Shown here: positions 3,937 through 5,320 of the stretch, one piece after another
Layout: every line of letters starts with the position of its first letter
Numbering within the stretch: position 1 is the stretch's first letter
Origin: Candidatus Zixiibacteriota bacterium
GTDB taxonomy: Bacteria > Zixibacteria > MSB-5A5 > RBG-16-43-9
DNA length: 5,320 bases
Assembly (NCBI GenBank): GCA_029858245.1
Contig: JAOUFL010000167.1
Coordinates: forward strand, 1 to 5,320
Direction: 5' to 3'
The notes under the pieces: generated by a model
Database searches by the model: none
The model's input: the letters and a program-made list of their open reading frames with translations, nothing else
What the model was told of the DNA's origin: nothing
Position numbers and translations under genes: made by a program

Positions 3937-5320
3937 GTGAGAAGAAAAGAAGATTCAAAATCAGATAATCTGGAAGAAAATTTAAAAGCCATTGCCAGCT
4001 CGGGAACTCGAGGAATTAGAGCTTTGTATAAAGGCTTAAATACAATCCGCAACGACCTGTCCGAGTTATCCCCGCTTTCCCCCCCCAGGCTATCCTCCTC
4101 CCTGGAAAAGATATTTCAGGATATAGAGGAGCTGGATAAAAGGTTTTCCTCGCTGGAGGATTCACTGGAGGAAGGGTTAAATCGTTCAAGCGAAGAATAT
4201 CAGAAATTCAAAAAGGAATCGGAGGATAAAGAAGAAGAGAGGAAAATCTACAAAATCCTGTACGAGCTTTCCAGCATAATCTATTCGGAAAGAGATGTCA
4301 ACTTACTGCTGGAGGCAGTGCTGGATTCGGTTATCGAGATATACTCAGTGACCAAAGGATTTCTGGAAGTGTATGACGAGAACAAGAGTCTCAAGTTAAG
4401 GTTAGCCAAAGATAAGCGTAAAAAAGTACTGGAGGAAGGTGAGGAAAAAAGTAAAAATTCGGTGATAGAAGCTGTCCTCTCCACAGGCAATAACGTTTTA
4501 ATCCATCAGCTGATTTACAAGGAACTTGACGAGAAAGAAGAGTGGGGTAAAATAACAAAATCCGTTCTGTGTGTTCCTCTGAAATCCAGAGAGACAGTGC
4601 TGGGGGTGATCTACCTGGAAGATAATAAAGAAGGAGAGATATTTACCCATAGCGATATAGAGTTATTAAGCTCTCTGGCGGAGAGAACATCCGTGGCTTT
4701 GGAAAATAATTATCTCTTTATGGAATTAAAAGAGTCCGAAGAGAAATTGATGGCAGACCTGAGAGGGAAATTCAAATTTGACGAGATACTGGGAAACAGT
4801 CCCCAGATGGTAGAGGTTCTGAAAACAGTAGCGGATATCGCGGATACCGATACGGCAGTATTGATCGAGGGTGAAAGCGGAACGGGTAAAGAGCTTTTGG
4901 CGAGAGCTATACATTTTAATTCCAGCCGTTCGAGGAAACCGTTTGTTCCGATAAACTGCGCAGCCATACCGGAAACACTTCTGGAATCAGAGCTTTTCGG
5001 TTACGAGAAGGGAGCATTCACCGGTGCCACACAGAGGAAGTTAGGGAAATTCGAGGTAGCCAATGCGGGGACTATTTTTCTGGACGAGATCGGAGAGATG
5101 AGCCCGCTTCTCCAGGTAAAGATTTTGCGCTTTCTGCAATCTCACGAATTCGAGCCCCTGGGCTCCAATAAAGTAAAAAGAGCAGACGTGAGAGTTATCT
5201 CAGCCACGAACAAGGAGCTTCTTTCACTGGTCAGGGAAAACAGTTTCCGGGAAGATCTCTATTACCGGATTAACGTCATAAATATTAAATTACCTCCACT
5301 GAGAGAGAGGAAACTCGATC
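3937..5320 (+). CDS. Sigma-54-dependent transcriptional activator with GAF sensor domain (partial, C-terminus off the right edge)
   Basis: A frame of 461 codons runs from GTG at 3937 to the window edge. TAA at 3931-3933 blocks earlier starts, and TTG at 4024, with GAGGA nine bases upstream, is the alternative. Residues 1-105 are charged and helical, probably coiled coil. About 109-256 form a GAF domain (SVLCVPLKS, VLGVIYLED, LAERTSVALENN) that would sense a small ligand or redox signal. The AAA+ domain follows from GNSPQM (286). It has Walker A GESGTGKE (312-319), the sigma-54 contact loop GAFTGA (359-364), Walker B FLDEIGEM (381-388), sensor I VISATN (420-425) and the arginine-finger region FREDLYYRINV (437-447). 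It uses ATP to remodel sigma-54 RNA polymerase at distant promoters. There is no receiver domain, so it is not a classical two-component regulator. The end of the ATPase and the expected Fis-type helix-turn-helix lie outside the window. Confidence 0.95.
   Translation, partial: MRRKEDSKSDNLEENLKAIASSGTRGIRALYKGLNTIRNDLSELSPLSPPRLSSSLEKIFQDIEELDKRFSSLEDSLEEGLNRSSEEYQKFKKESEDKEEERKIYKILYELSSIIYSERDVNLLLEAVLDSVIEIYSVTKGFLEVYDENKSLKLRLAKDKRKKVLEEGEEKSKNSVIEAVLSTGNNVLIHQLIYKELDEKEEWGKITKSVLCVPLKSRETVLGVIYLEDNKEGEIFTHSDIELLSSLAERTSVALENNYLFMELKESEEKLMADLRGKFKFDEILGNSPQMVEVLKTVADIADTDTAVLIEGESGTGKELLARAIHFNSSRSRKPFVPINCAAIPETLLESELFGYEKGAFTGATQRKLGKFEVANAGTIFLDEIGEMSPLLQVKILRFLQSHEFEPLGSNKVKRADVRVISATNKELLSLVRENSFREDLYYRINVINIKLPPLRERKLD

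Noticed and set aside
4281..4967. Minus-strand open frames opposite the sigma-54 activator
   Set aside because: They are antisense to conserved GAF and AAA+ motifs on the plus strand.

Overview
The window comes from a bacterial genome, probably an uncultured lineage related to Zixibacteria or the wider FCB group. That placement rests on a DUF4159-type protein, a probable DUF4175-like membrane protein, a GAF-type sigma-54 activator and several dispersed palindromes. It is a weak inference. No rRNA, tRNA, transposase or CRISPR array was found.

Layout from left to right. The minus strand holds the N-terminus of a membrane protein that runs off the left edge (1-165). Next is a gene-poor island (166-582) packed with structured repeats: a near-perfect three-way-junction palindrome, a pair of 34-bp direct repeats, two G/C-rich palindromes with G-quadruplex potential, and a three-hairpin cloverleaf element. 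Then come three minus-strand genes in transcription order EVE-like protein (1801 to 1310), PD-(D/E)XK nuclease (1309 to 818) and a 71-residue acidic protein (798 to 583). They follow a DUF4159 gene (2593 to 1823) after a 21-nt gap, so these four genes look like one transcription unit. A 288-bp spacer with another palindrome separates them from a 299-residue cysteine-rich protein (3781 to 2882). That gene is divergent from a plus-strand sigma-54 activator (3937 to beyond 5320) that is cut off at the right edge.

How the genes may work together. DUF4159 and DUF4175-like proteins are often encoded near each other, so the EVE/nuclease/71-residue cassette looks like an insertion between two cell-envelope genes. 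The EVE and nuclease reading frames are in the same frame and separated by one TAG codon. The nuclease would have to start at a TTG directly after that TAG without a visible ribosome binding site, and proline-rich sequence continues across the junction. The best reading is one EVE-nuclease protein, a plausible modification-dependent DNA restriction enzyme, split by an amber codon. Whether it is broken, read through or truly two subunits cannot be settled here. The cysteine-rich protein and the sigma-54 activator share a 155-bp AT-rich divergent promoter region.
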